The notes beneath the pieces are model-generated. The model did not search any database. It had not been told where the DNA came from and saw only the letters and a program-made list of their open reading frames with translations. A stretch of 64,000 nt of DNA from Karstenula rhodostoma CBS 690.94 (lineage: Eukaryota > Ascomycota > Dothideomycetes > Pleosporales > Didymosphaeriaceae), in the NCBI GenBank assembly GCA_010093485.1, contig MU001499.1:1875397-1939396 (forward strand). The letters are read 5' to 3'. Below are positions 1 through 11,518 of the stretch, piece after piece. Positions within the stretch are counted from its first letter, which is position 1; the number at the start of each line of letters is the position of its first letter. The position numbers and the translations under genes are program-made.

Positions 1-350
1 GGAGAGAAAAGGAGAAGAGGCGGGTGCAGAGCCTTTTTATGGCGTGAATGGGCTCATCAGGGTTCAGACGGGCGATGCGACGTAGTAGTGAAGACCTCGA
101 GAGAGCGCCAGTCATGTGATTCCAGATTCTAAGTCAAATCTTTGAGATTATAGTAAAGGGCCCAGCCTGCGTTCAAGTGCTCCTCTGGACCCTTTTGCTG
201 GACACTGTGTGGTCTCCCGAAGAAAGTCTTCAGCAGCTTTGTTGTCGCTTTCCGCTACACTGCGCTAGATTCCTGTCTCTTCGCTTCGTTTTTGTCTCCG
301 TGCCCAGTGATACACCCAGTCATCGTTCCAAGCCACAGATCCATCTTATG
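1..350. other. Left-edge intergenic, no gene recognised
   Basis: This stretch lies downstream of the acetyltransferase gene on the minus strand. It contains only short open frames without recognisable domains and probably includes that gene's 3' untranslated region. I see no tRNA-like structure or repeat in it. Confidence 0.4.
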
Positions 351-1025
351 TCAAGCTACACCCGCGTCCCGGGCAATACCCTTGTACTCCTCCATCTTCT
401 GCGGCCCGCCCATCATCTGGCCCTCCTGCCCAGGCTCCATCCCTAGTGGCCTCTTAAGCGCCGTGCCCTCTTTCAGATACAGGATCAACCTGAACGCCGC
501 ATTGCCGTTGAGGTAGTATCTGTGCAGGCGCTTGCTCCTCAGAAAACCCAACCGTTCGTATAGCTTCAGCGACGCCTTATTTGTGACCTCCGTTTCCAAC
601 GCGATCTCATCAGCATCGCGGGCCACCATGGCATCAATCGCCATGCATACGAGTTTGGTGGCGATTCCTTGTCCGCGGTGCGATTCGCGGACGGCAAGCA
701 TGGCAATGTAGCCGCGGAAGGGGCCGCTGCGGTGGGGCTCGAGCTTGCAGACGACGACGCCGATGAGCTCGCTCGCGCTGTCTAGGGCCTGTCACTATGT
801 TAGGATATATGTTTTAAGTGAAGACTGGCGGCGAGATACCATGTAGCACAGATCACCCCACTGGTAGAGGAAGTAGCGGTAGACGTAGATGCTGTACGGT
901 TCCGAGAGGTCCTTGGAGATCAGCTGCCGGATCGCGGGCAGGTACGTCTCCTCCTTCGAGCCATGGTACTGCACGTACTGCAGCGCGTCGCCATCTTGCC
1001 CCTTCGCGTCCGTGTCGTCGCCCAT
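351..1025 (-). CDS. MAK3: N-alpha-acetyltransferase, NatC catalytic subunit (Naa30/Mak3-like)
   Basis: Two exons on the minus strand, 840-1025 and 351-788, with a 51-nt intron (GTATCT..CAG) keep frame and give 207 residues. The first exon carries the NatC substrate-site block SKDLSEPYSIYVYRYF followed by LCYM. The second carries GNAT motif A (RESHRGQGIATKLV, the acetyl-CoA loop), then LETEVTNKASLKLYERLGF and RYYLNGNAAFRLILYL. This order matches the Naa30 family. NatC acetylates protein N-termini that begin with Met followed by a hydrophobic residue, co-translationally at the ribosome. I chose ATG 1025 because conserved sequence starts soon after it. An upstream in-frame ATG at 1127 would add 34 basic residues that do not look conserved, so the start is uncertain. 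The gene faces LRO1 head to head. Confidence 0.9.
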
Positions 1026-1251
1026 CGGGAGTTGTAGCTGCGTCGTGGTGGGGTCGCAACGGCGTCGGATTAAGCTTCGGCGCCTTCCGAAGCTATGACG
1101 CACCCCAAAACCCCCACCCGGTCGCACGCGGCTTTCACATGCATGCGCTCTAATTTAGCTGCTTCGGCCTGCGCACGCACGCACGTCTTGGGCGATCCTT
1201 TTGGCCCATGGCCGGTCCCGGCACAACCTTCTTTCAACCTCACCGTAGTCC
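1026..1251. promoter_or_regulatory. Short bidirectional promoter between NatC subunit and LRO1 genes
   Basis: Only 226 bp separate the two divergent start codons (126 bp if the acetyltransferase starts at 1127). The space must hold both core promoters and both 5' leaders. I see no convincing TATA box. This is inferred from gene orientation alone. Confidence 0.5.
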
Positions 1252-3304
1252 ATGTCGTTCCTCAGGCGCCGCTTCGGCGGCGAGAAACAGGACGATTCCT
1301 CGACAGATGCCTCCCGCGAGCAGACACCCGATGCCGACCGTGCCGCCAACCTCCGCGTCATCACCGCCGAGAAGCTGCACACGCTGAAGCAGGGCTCGAA
1401 GAGGAAAAATGGGAAGAGGAAGAATTTTTGGATCTTCGCGCTTGGCGGGCTGGCGGGCGTCATGGCGGCCGCCTTTTTCGCGGGCAGCAACGACATGATC
1501 GATCTGAGCAGCTTGGAGGGCGTCTATTTGGATAGCATACTGGACGCGCTGCCGCAGGGATTCCTGAGGGATGCGCAGCAACTACAGGTACGCGGGAACG
1601 GAGCGCAGAACGTGCAGAGGATACGAGTGCTGATTCGTGCGAGTTAGTAGAAGCAACAACGCGATGCTGTAAACTACGACTCCTTCGCCGTGGGCCTACA
1701 CGCCCGCTCGCAGGGCATATCCGCCGTACACCCTGTCATCATGGTCCCGGGCGTCATTTCTACGGGACTCGAATCGTGGGGCACCGAAGAGGAATCGCGG
1801 CAGTATTTCAGGAAGAGACTCTGGGGCTCGTGGTCCATGATGCGGGCGCTCGTTCTCGACAAGGCGAGCTGGAAGAAGCACATAATGTTGGATACAAAGA
1901 CTGGATTGGATCCTCCCGGCGTCAAGCTGCGCGCTGCACAAGGCTTCGACGCCACGGACTTCTTCATCACGGGATACTGGATCTGGAACAAGATCCTTGA
2001 GAATCTGGCGACGATTGGGTACGACCCTACAAACGCCTTCACGGCTGCCTACGACTGGCGTATGTCCTACATGAACTACGAAACACGCGACCAATACTAT
2101 ACCCGTCTAAAGTCACACATCGAGATTGCAGTCCGTGTCCAGAAAAAAAAGGCAGTGCTCCTCTCGCACTCTATGGGCTCCCAAGTCCTGTACTACTTCC
2201 TTCACTGGGTTGAAGCGGAAGGCTACGGAAACGGCGGCCCCGGCTGGGTAGAAGCGAACATTGACTCGTGGATCAACATCTCAGGATGCATGCTGGGCGC
2301 GCTGAAAGGCATGCCCGCTGTGCTCTCCGGCGAAATGAAAGACACAGCACAGCTCAACGCCTTTGCCGTCTACGGCCTCGAGAAGTTCCTCAGCCGCCAC
2401 GAGCGCGCCGAGATCTTCCGCGCCATGCCCGGCATTTCCTCCATGCTCCCACTCGGGGGGAACGCCGTCTGGGGTGACCACACCGGCGCGCCAGACGACC
2501 TGCCAGGACAAAACATCTCGTACGGCAACTTCATGCGCTTCGCACGCGAGAGCAATTCCAGTCTCACAAAGACGAATTTGACTGTCGAAGAGAGCTTCCC
2601 CTACTTATACAAGAACAGTGAGCAATGGTACAAAGAAATGGTGCTCAAAAGCTACTCCCACGGCGTCGCCCACACCGCCCACGAAGTCGAAGACAACCAG
2701 CTTATCCCCGCGAAGTGGATCAACCCACTCGAAACACGCCTCCCGCTCGCCCCCAGTCTGAAGATCTACTGCTTCTACGGCATCGGCAAGCCGACCGAGC
2801 GCGCATTCTACTACCGCGACGACCACGACCCGCTCAGCAAGCTCAACGTCACCCTCGACACGATGATAAATAATGGTGGCGTCGATCACGGTGTGGTGCT
2901 GGGGGAGGGGGATGGTACGGTGAATTTATTGAGTAGTGGGTATATGTGTGCGAAGGGGTGGAGGATGAAGAGGTATAATCCAGCGGGGGTCAAGATTAAG
3001 ACGTATGAGATGCCGCACGAGCCGGATCGGTTTAGTCCGAGGGGTGGGCCTAATACTGGTAAGTCCTTTCCCTGTTATATTGCTTCTGTCGTCAGATGGG
3101 AAGGAGTTCGTGGCTAACTGGATGATAGGTGACCACGTCGACATCCTCGGCCGCTCCTCGCTCAACGACCTCATTCTGCGCGTTGCCGGCGGGCAGGGTG
3201 AGCAGATTGAGGAGTTCATCCACTCCAATATCAGGGAGTACGCTGAGAAGGTGAAGATCTACGAGGAGGGTGAGGAGGGCGAGCGCGTGCATGTGCCACC
3301 TTGA
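1252..3304 (+). CDS. LRO1: Phospholipid:diacylglycerol acyltransferase (PDAT, Lro1-like)
   Basis: Three exons (1252-1587, 1651-3058, 3129-3304) give 639 residues, close to the yeast family length. Family knowledge: PDAT moves an acyl chain from a phospholipid to diacylglycerol, making triacylglycerol, as a single-pass ER membrane protein with a lumenal lecithin:cholesterol-acyltransferase-like domain. Seen here: a basic cytosolic tail, one membrane segment near residues 61-82 (FWIFALGGLAGVMAAAFFAG), HPVIMVPGVISTGLESW, the oxyanion and lid region around SWSMM, and the nucleophile motif SHSMGSQ with Ser286. Asp533 sits in GEGDGTV and His584 in DHVDILG, which complete the likely Ser-Asp-His triad. 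Both introns have GT..AG ends (62 and 70 nt). The gene looks intact. Confidence 0.95.
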
Positions 3305-3399
3305 TCCTAACATCTCGATGTCAATACTTTGATCGCAGTTCGTGCAGGTGTGGGTGAAAATGTAATGTCATGTGGGGAGGATGGCGCGGCGTTTGCATA
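3305..3399. other. Probable LRO1 3' region
   Basis: About 95 bp follow the LRO1 stop before the degenerate repeat block begins. No poly(A) signal is certain. Confidence 0.3.
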
Positions 3400-6300
3400 G
3401 ATGGCTTTCTGCCCGCGCGTTGATACCATTCATAGACAGATTAGGCGGCTTTGGTGCTTATGTAAGATGTGTTTTGCGCGTCGTCTCGTGTGCTGTCAGC
3501 CTACGGAGGTGCATTTAAGCGGCGTGTTTCGCCCTCGGAGTTCTTCTTCACACTTCTTACCTATGGGTACTAAAAATGAAGGCAACAATATCATATGTGG
3601 CGTTGCGCTTCTTGTGTTCGTTCTAAAAACACCGAGGGCTGGGATGCATGGCGTTCTGTCTTTGCTCTCGAAAAGCTGCCTGGTTCAACCTTCATGGGGC
3701 TAGGTTTCTGGTCTTCCTCGCACTTCAAAAACACCAAGGCTTACAACTAATGGCTTGTTGCTCGTGCTCCTGGAAAGTCCTCCTGCAAAACGATCATGGC
3801 ACTACGGGTTCACACTACCTCCTCGATCCACTAAAATCGACCTTGGAGACTCAAATGTGGTGTTGCTGTCCTCTCGCTCGCGCTGCAAATACTGGAGGCT
3901 GGGGCGCATGCTGTGTCGTCTTTACTGTCGAAAAAAAGTACCTACTCAACCTCATGGCGCTGAGGTTCACACACTCTTCTGTTATCTACTAAAGGTTGAC
4001 ATGAAAAAGTTTATGTGACGCTGCGGCTCTCTCGCTCACACTAAAGACACAAAAGGTGGGACGCGTGCCGTGCCGTGCTGCTCGTGCTTAAAAAAAGAAG
4101 AAAAATGGAGTCGCTTAGATTTCATGGGTCCACGATCTTCTATAAAGATCTCTAATGTTTGATATATGCGGCGGTGCGTTTCTCTGCTGGCAGTAAAATC
4201 AAAGGACCAGTCAACATATGGCGCGTCAGGCTTTTCGTGCTCTTGAAAACAACCACTGCCCACATACCATGCGGTCACAGCTGCCACACTCTCATCAACC
4301 CACCAAGACCTTTAAAAGAACGCCCCTATGTGGTGCTGTGCCTCTAAACTTGTACCGAAATGAAGACATCACGAACACATACCATGCGGCTCGTGCTCTC
4401 GCAGACTTTCCACCACCAACCCAAGGGGCTGGGATTCACACCCTCTTCGATCTACTAAAACAGCCGGACGGAAAAGCATGTGGTGCTTTGCTTCCTCTGT
4501 TTGACTAGAAACTTATATGGATGGGATGGTGGTGCGGTGCTCGCGCTCTAAAGGATTACCATTTAACGATATGTGGACGCGCGGGACCGCACGGAAGATT
4601 TGAAACCACCTTTGTGTTGGCTTTGCTTGCAGATTTTCCTCCGCCGGGAACTAAAAGGGTGTTAGAATAGACGCATGAGGTGCTGCGCTTCTGCCGGCCC
4701 CGAAACCCCGTCTCCAACGATCTATGGCGGCGTTTGGCTACTTCTTTTCTAATGGCCAGTAGAAAAAGTCTGTGTAGCTAACCCATGTCGTTATGCTCGC
4801 GCTCTAAAGAAATCTTGTTCGTGTTCATGGGGACACGCGGAACTCCGACCGAAAGTTTGAGACACAGATCTCATGAGGTTGTCCGCGGACGTCTCTTCGC
4901 CGTGAACCAGTAATGAGATCTGCGAAGAACTATGCGGCGCTTCGTTGCTTCATGTGTCAGAAGATACACTGAGAGCTGCTATGTGGTGTTGGGCTTCCTC
5001 CGTCGACACGAAAAGCTTCATATCGGGATGTCATGGTTTGCCGTCTTTACTCTTGAAAAATGCGGCGTGATCGAACTGATGGGGACGCGCGGTTCGGGAA
5101 CAGAAGCGTTCCCAGTAACGTGCTATGGGTTGTCTGCTAGATAAACTTTTTCCTGCATGTGTGTGCTACAACGTCACTCGACTAGAAATTATGGGATCTG
5201 TGCTTTCTCCGTTTGCACTAAAGCAATGGCATGGCCAACCCATGGCGTGGCGTTCATGCTCTAGAAAGGTCAGTGTCTGTCAATCCCATGAGGACGTGCG
5301 GATCCCGGATTAAAATCATTCGGACATCGAGACAATAGCTTCGTCTCTACACTTTTGGCATCCGCTCACTAAAAGGCATGATGTATCATATATATGATGC
5401 ACGCTCCTTCTTGTCCTCTACCCACTATAATCGCGGCTTCCAGAAGCTTGTGAAGTATCATATTTGACCCACTATAAGCATACGCATGGATAATATGGAC
5501 CTCTGCGTTGCTTCCTCCCCTACGAAAAGCCCCATCCTAAGTCACTATGGCGTGCTGTCTGCTCTTCCAAGAGCGATAAAAGAACAAGTATGTGCGAGTG
5601 CGGATATCTACACCTAAAACGCTGGTCTAGCTGGTGGCTTCGTCTACGAACTGCCCTCCTATTTTATCAAAAAAAAAAATATCCTTTAGAGCTATTTAAT
5701 AGAACTATATAGTACCTCTAGATATTTCCTTATTACTAGGTAGTTATAATAGTAACTTTATATTAAAAAAAAAAAAAAAAAAAACCTTACTGCTAGCATA
5801 TGGGTTTCTGCGCTGCTTCTCTGCGGACCAGAAGAATGGACAGAAGACTTCATGGCGCGCTAGCTGCTCGTGCAAATATTATGTCGGCGAGACTATGTGC
5901 GAGTGTGGATATCCCCACGTATGAACCTTATCCAGCCGGTGGACTGGTCGTCACAATACCCTCCCTGTTTCTAATTACAATTTGGTAGAGAGTAACTCGA
6001 TGGGTCTGAGATGCTTCCCTCTGTACTAAAACTATACTTCTGGGATATGACGGCGTTTTACATGCTCTTTCTGAAGCATAGTCAACCAGAGAGGTTATGT
6101 GCGAGTGCTATTATGCACACAAAATATCCTACATGCCCTCAATAGCTGCGCCTGCACGCTCTCAAATCAGTAACTAAGAAAGATCGTTATCATACCTGAT
6201 GGGGCTGTGGTACTTCTCTCCCGGTCAAAATAATCCATTCCAGCATTATATGGCGTCTCTCGTTGCGGAAACATCGTTTATGACGAACTTATGAGGGAAA

Positions 6301-9300
6301 GTGGACCCTCGGGCTGTACACGGAACCCGGAAAAATACGGGCTATGGCCCTTCGTGCACATTGTTTTCCCCATTCACTCAACAAGAAAGATTTGACAATC
6401 ATGAGACGGCCTTCGTTACTCGTTTATTAAAGCGCTTGGTATAGAGATATATAGTGTACCCCTCGCTTGCTTAAAATGTACCAACGACGGAATCATGGAG
6501 TGGGGGCATACCTGGTGCGGCACAAAAACATTGAGAGCGCTCAATGACCATACCTGGGCTCCCACATAGTCGTCTAAAAGAAAACCTATTGGCCTTTAAT
6601 GGAATGGACCTCTGCGCTCTTTTCACTTTACCAAAAATCCAACAACAACGGAGCCATGACGTGCCCTTGGTTCGCTCGAAAACATGTTCCCAGAAACATT
6701 ATAGAGTGGGAGGATCCCTAGCTATACACAACATTAGCTGAACAATGTGGTATATCCCCGTTCGTATATTTCTCTGGTTAGCTATGCACAGGAGGTGATA
6801 TCGATCAATTGGATATCTGCCCCTTTTCTTTCCTCTTCTATATTTTGAAAAGATGGATTCGGAGCCCCTTATGAGGGGCTTCTTTTTCCTGATCTCGTTA
6901 AAACCAAAAAGAGCGTGGCCAAAACGCCATGTGTCGCTCGTGGGCTCCGAATCTGATCAATCAAAAGTAAATGCGAAAGAGCGGATTTCGTAAAGAAACC
7001 CCCGATTATGCCTTGGATGTTTTTTTTTTGCGCACTTTGCGCACCACGCACTTCTGTGGATTGAAGTGGCATTACATAGCTAGTGTGGTTCTCAGCGCAT
7101 CTTCATGTGTAGGAAACCATACACAGCCTTGGAACCATGGCGTGGCCCTCCTTCGCTCGAAAATTCGTCTGATGACCAAGACATGAATGAAGGAATGGGT
7201 TTTAGCACGCAAAGGTTCAAACACTCGAAATCTCAACCATAATGCCCGATGACCTCTTTCACACACTGTGCCCCTTCATGTACTTGAAGGTACATTTACG
7301 CGCTACCATGGGTTTATTATTTTACCAACCATCCAATAACTGGTCTTCTGGTGTGCGCAAGCTTTCAAAAAAATCCATTACCAGTGAATATATGGGGAAC
7401 GAGTAGATACCTAGATAAAAAAGCCCCAAGATGATAGATTATTCTAAAATCAACTCCTGGCTCTACTAAAATGCTTGTCTTAGTCCGCCATGTGCTTCTG
7501 CGTTTCTCCCGCTCCTATCATAACGCTACTGGACACGTAACCATGGGCGTAAAACATGCTCTTTCTAAAGCCTCCTCGACTTCAGGATCATGTGGACGGA
7601 TGGGAAACTGTCTGTAAAAATTCCACACTCGCCAACATATGGCTTCCTTTTGGCTCACTTCTTCAACGCACTAGGAAAGGATAAGACTACATCCCATAGT
7701 GCGTTATACCTCCTCTCCTCTCATGAAAAGTAACTCCCGAGAGGAGTTTTGAGCTCGTCACTCGCTGTCTCGAACATATGAGCACACTTCCCGTAAAACT
7801 GCCAAAAAAGGTCAAGTACCGCACTATGTGGCGCTGATCCTGTTTCTTTGTCGGTTAAAGCAGAGACGTGAACAACACATGGTGTTCCAATATCTTCTGG
7901 GCAAGAATTCCATGTGCGAGTGTGGATCTCGGGATGCAAAACCTCATCAACTAGACCAAATCGCTTTGTCTGGCATCCCCTCCTCTTACTCGTCTCAAGT
8001 CAAGGACCATCTTTAAGCCGAAACATAGGGCGCGTAACTTCTTCTCTTTACCAAAACTAATGTCATAGAGTTCCATGGCGTGGGGAATGTGCTCTTAAGA
8101 AGCGATTCCAACAACAACTCATGCGAAGACGCGTACTCAGTGCGAAAAGTATTTTTCTGTCTTTTCGGGAAAGTGAGATGTTGACGATCCATGGCGTGTT
8201 TCTTTTGCTCTCGAGAAGTCTTGTGCTTCCAGATGTATGTGAAGTCGCCCAGAAACGTACACAATGCATGCAAATGGTCTTCCTTTGCACTCTACGTTGA
8301 AATATTTGGAAATTCTGCCAGACCGAGTTATGCTGCGCCCCCCAGGCTCTGTTAAAGTGACAAGGCAATGGTGCTATGGCCTTGCTCTCGCTCTTCGTAC
8401 TTGGAAATCATGATGGGGTAATGGAGGAGTGTATAAAAAAGTCACAGGTTTTAGAAATGCCTCTTCTCCACAAATCCCTAACCGGGCTACCAAAACACGC
8501 ATGGGAATGGTACATGTGCCGTGCTTGGTCTCGCTGCACCAAAAGCTGAAAAGATACTTGCCATGGCTTGCTGCCCTTACTCGCCAACACAGTCTCGTTG
8601 ACGAGCCCATGGGGACGTAGGTGGACATTCTTACGCACCCTTCGATACCAGTTACTAAAAGCCTTCGACTTCGGACGGATGTGGCGTTACTCTCTTTCCG
8701 ATTGTGCGGAAACTCAGACAAAGAGAATGCATAGCAGATTTTCCTAGCGCCCTGATCTTCAATTACGCATCACATGTGGAGGCCAGATCTCTATAAATAA
8801 AGCGCAGCCGATAGAACGATCATGCTTCTTCACACACTTGCTCATCGGCCTGTCAAAACGGAAAAGTTAAGTTCCTCATGTGACATTGTGCTCTCCATGA
8901 GGTTTCCAAAAGTGTAGGTAAAAAAAAGTAATGGTGCTTCGTCCTTGCTCTGCAAGATGAGATACCGCGAGACTATGTGAGAGTGCCAATCTCCGTATGT
9001 AAAGCTCCTCCAAGCCAGGGAAGTTCCTTTTCCCAGTCCCTTATCGAATCATTAAAAGATACTCGAGAAATCGTCATGTGAAGCGGCGCTCCGGTTGTAC
9101 CAAAACCTGGAAATCAAAAGATCCATGCATTCTTGCTCTCCAATTTCTCCACTCTCCACCCTATGTGAGAGGGCGTATCTCCATGTATAAAATACTGCCA
9201 AAAGCACTTCTGGGCTTCTTCACGCTCTCTCATCGGTTAATCGAAGAAGTGAGAAACAATAGGACGCATGGTCTCGCGTTCGCTGGCCTCACAAAAGTAT

Positions 9301-9830
9301 GTCGCATTCGGGTGTCGCAGCTCGCTCTTCCGGCCAGAAAGGTCGTGTAGCGAAAGGTCCGTGGTGAGATGGACGAAGATCTACGTACAGATTTTGATGG
9401 ATGTTGGAGAACACCACTGCACACGCTTTCTTGTCAGTTTACTAAAATCCTGAGTTTTGATCGTTATGAGGCGCCACACTCACCCTGCTCTATGAAGAAT
9501 GCGTTGCTTGTCTCGCCAGAGGGATTCTACTATACACTTTGTGGGAAGAAGGCGGGCAAATATGGACAGATTCTGATGGAACTAGGCGCATACTCTTGAT
9601 TAGACATGAGCTCATCCTATGTCTCACGAAGTCTCCTCGGCTCGAAGATTGCAAGCTTCCAAGGTCCAGCACCCATCACGTGACCGAATGGTTGGAGCCC
9701 TGGTGTTGGATCCCTGAAGCCCGTATTGCGGGGTTGATTTTGGACATCATCTCCGGATACAGATGCCGGCCATTGCGATTGCATGCCATGCTGAAGGCAT
9801 TTGGTTTTCGCTTTAGATAAACCGTATCCC
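3400..9830 (+). repeat. Gene-free block of degenerate ~45-50-bp tandem repeat (array 1)
   Basis: No ORF above about 115 codons and no domain is seen across 6.4 kb. The same loose motif recurs instead: an ATG-like anchor, then GGCGTG or TGGTGC, a C/T-rich run such as GCTCTCG, then AAAAG. Clear examples begin at 5240, 5547, 7135, 8073 and 8189 (CCATGGCGTG or ATGGCGTG). A sister form TATGTGCGAGTGyGGATaTC begins at 5589, 5894 and 7911, with a shorter match at 6095. The sister form usually follows the first by about 42-48 bp, suggesting a monomer of about 45-50 bp arranged in larger units of about 200-300 bp. At least twenty copies of the first form can be picked out by eye. The block lies between the convergent genes LRO1 and the AlkB-like gene. 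Period and borders are estimates; origin is unknown. Confidence 0.6.
5668..5786. mobile_element. AT-rich insert bounded by A-tracts, possible RIP-decayed element remnant
   Basis: An A-run of about 10-11 and an A-run of about 20 bracket roughly 95 bp that is extremely A+T rich and full of TA dinucleotides (for example TTATTACTAGGTAGTTATAA). Base composition differs sharply from the surrounding repeat array. TA richness is typical of fungal repeats altered by repeat-induced point mutation, and A-tracts can mark retroposed tails. No ORF or clear target duplication is visible. Confidence 0.35.
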
Positions 9831-9842
9831 AGCCATCGTCCC

Positions 9843-10556
9843 TCATACGGCCTTTTGAAGCAGTCCAACCGTTGTTCCCTCACCCTCCTTCTTCCATCTG
9901 TACTCTCTTTCTATCCCTAGTTGCCTCTGTGTCGTATCACATAGTTTGGAATCGCCGCAATCACATACAGCGGGCTCTCTAACCCAGCGATACGTGATGC
10001 TCCACCTGTCGTCCCGTCTCCTCACCGTCCCATCCGGCAACGTATCCGTCTTGCGCTTCTTGATACCATGCGTCCAGTGCAGGCGCGAATCGCCCGACAT
10101 CTGCATCATGCTTCTAGGCGTCAAATCTACCTCCACCACCTCCTTCTTCTCGCCGTCCTCATCGACGTCAGTGTCACTACTTCGAGCGAACTGCATCATG
10201 ACCGGTGCCCCCAGGGACAGCGCGTACAGCTGATCATACGCTGAATGGGTATCGACATGCGGAGGAATGCCCGCACCTGGCGGATAATGCTGAAGGCATA
10301 CCTGTTCGGGCGGTCTACCTTCTCTCGTAGGAATTAAGGGAACCAGCCAGTCGGGGAAATCTTTGAACGGGACGCTCGGATCCACGCCAAATGTCTTGTA
10401 GTCGAAGGTATATCCATAGTGCAATGACAGGCGACCAGACCGCTCCGGCCACTCAAGCTCGTTCTGAAATATTTGTATAAGACGGGCTTCGTGTTCGGAG
10501 GTTACGAAATCGATCTGCCAGAACAAGCCGCGCGGCTGGATGGGGAGTTCTTCCAT
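9843..10556 (-). CDS. AlkB-family 2-oxoglutarate/Fe(II) dioxygenase (ALKBH8-like fold)
   Basis: Single exon, 237 residues. The iron ligands are visible as His100-x-Asp102 (PPHVDTHSAY) and His163 (LHWTHGI). Arg184 and Arg190 (RWSITYR) fit the RxxxxxR 2-oxoglutarate-binding motif. The substrate-lid block HYGYTFDYKTFG near residue 46 and PPEQVCLQHYPPGAGIPPH are typical of the ALKBH8-like subgroup. These enzymes oxidise methyl or tRNA wobble modifications. Animal ALKBH8 also has an RRM and a methyltransferase domain, and neither is present here, so the substrate cannot be told. A C-rich tail (CDCGDSKLC) follows the core. The gene converges on LRO1 across repeat array 1. Confidence 0.85.
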   Translation of the reverse strand: MEELPIQPRGLFWQIDFVTSEHEARLIQIFQNELEWPERSGRLSLHYGYTFDYKTFGVDPSVPFKDFPDWLVPLIPTREGRPPEQVCLQHYPPGAGIPPHVDTHSAYDQLYALSLGAPVMMQFARSSDTDVDEDGEKKEVVEVDLTPRSMMQMSGDSRLHWTHGIKKRKTDTLPDGTVRRRDDRWSITYRWVREPAVCDCGDSKLCDTTQRQLGIEREYRWKKEGEGTTVGLLQKAV

Positions 10557-10971
10557 GTTCCCTGATTGCAGTTCTTTTTTCTTTCCTGATGGGAGTTTTT
10601 CGCCTTTTCAAACTCTGCCAGTCCGTGGCGTCTGCGCTACCTGGGATCCTTCTCTTCACCTTCTTCTCCTCATCCCGTTTTATTTGGTTACTACTGTGCG
10701 TTGATCGTTATCGCCGGATGATGCAGTGTGTTTCCCCGCGCAAGTTTTCTCACCAAAAGTAGCGGGCCAAAGAGAGACTAGCGTTACACTAGTCGAAAAA
10801 GGCAAGGCCTGCTCAGTCGTCCGTTCAGGCTTGCGCTCATATCTTCTTAAATGTTGACAAATAATTCTATCTATCAACTACCAGTACTTTTACTCGTTCC
10901 TCCAATATCTTACAACCCGCTTATGATATACGCAATGCCAAGGGACGATTATCATAATAGGGGTATATTCC

Positions 10972-11042
10972 AAAGTTCTAGATGTGGTTTTCTGATTGTT
11001 GACTCGAACTACAAAGTAGTGTCCCGTAAAAAAGTTCTAGAT
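10972..11042 (-). mobile_element. 47-bp dispersed block flanked by perfect 12-bp direct repeats
   Basis: Bases 10984-11030 match the reverse complement of 62340-62386 over 47 of 47 positions, and the match stops exactly at both ends. The same 47 bp are bracketed by AAAGTTCTAGAT at 10972-10983 and again at 11031-11042. This is the arrangement expected of an insertion with a target-site duplication. Inside is a small hairpin, ACTACAAAGTAGT (11008-11020). Terminal inverted repeats are not seen. At 62340 the block lies within a longer open reading frame, so that copy is more likely the source. Confidence 0.7.
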
Positions 11043-11448
11043 TCCCTGCGCAACCTGCAGCAGTGCCGTTGTAATCGGCAGGCACAGCTTCCATTTTTGG
11101 CTTCTCTCCTGTAGCACAGCCGCCATGGGTACTTAAATGTATAGGTTGCATCTTGTTTCCCGATTCCCGATGCCTGGGGGGGCACGTTTTGGGAGGATTA
11201 TCGGCACCCGGATGCAGAAACGATTTATCGTTTAATCCGAAACGTACAATAGACGATGTACATATCGGAGCCGATTCAGCTTCGATGTAGGCCGAGATGT
11301 TGGATGCATGATGCTCGGTGTTGGCGCGAAGAAGTTGTTGATTTGGCAGCTACGACCAATATGCAGCACGTGCATACGTGAGGGCAAACTCCCTGTTTCT
11401 CACTTCACTCTACTACTCTCAACACCGGTCAGCAACTTCAGTTCACCG

Positions 11449-11518
11449 GGGTGAGGGGGGAAAACGCAGTTTCTTAGTTAGAAGTCTCGCCAATAAACTG
11501 CACTTTTTCCCCTCACCC
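11449..11518. repeat. Imperfect fold-back (24-nt arms)
   Basis: The left arm 11449-11472 and the reverse complement of the right arm 11495-11518 agree at 20 of 24 positions, with a 22-nt loop. All four differences are G/A or C/T transitions. It could be a decayed miniature inverted-repeat element or a transcribed hairpin. Confidence 0.55.

Noticed and set aside
3648..9820. Small ORFs inside array 1 as candidate secreted peptides
   Set aside because: Their sequences differ from copy to copy in every frame, so conservation is at the DNA level and not in a protein.
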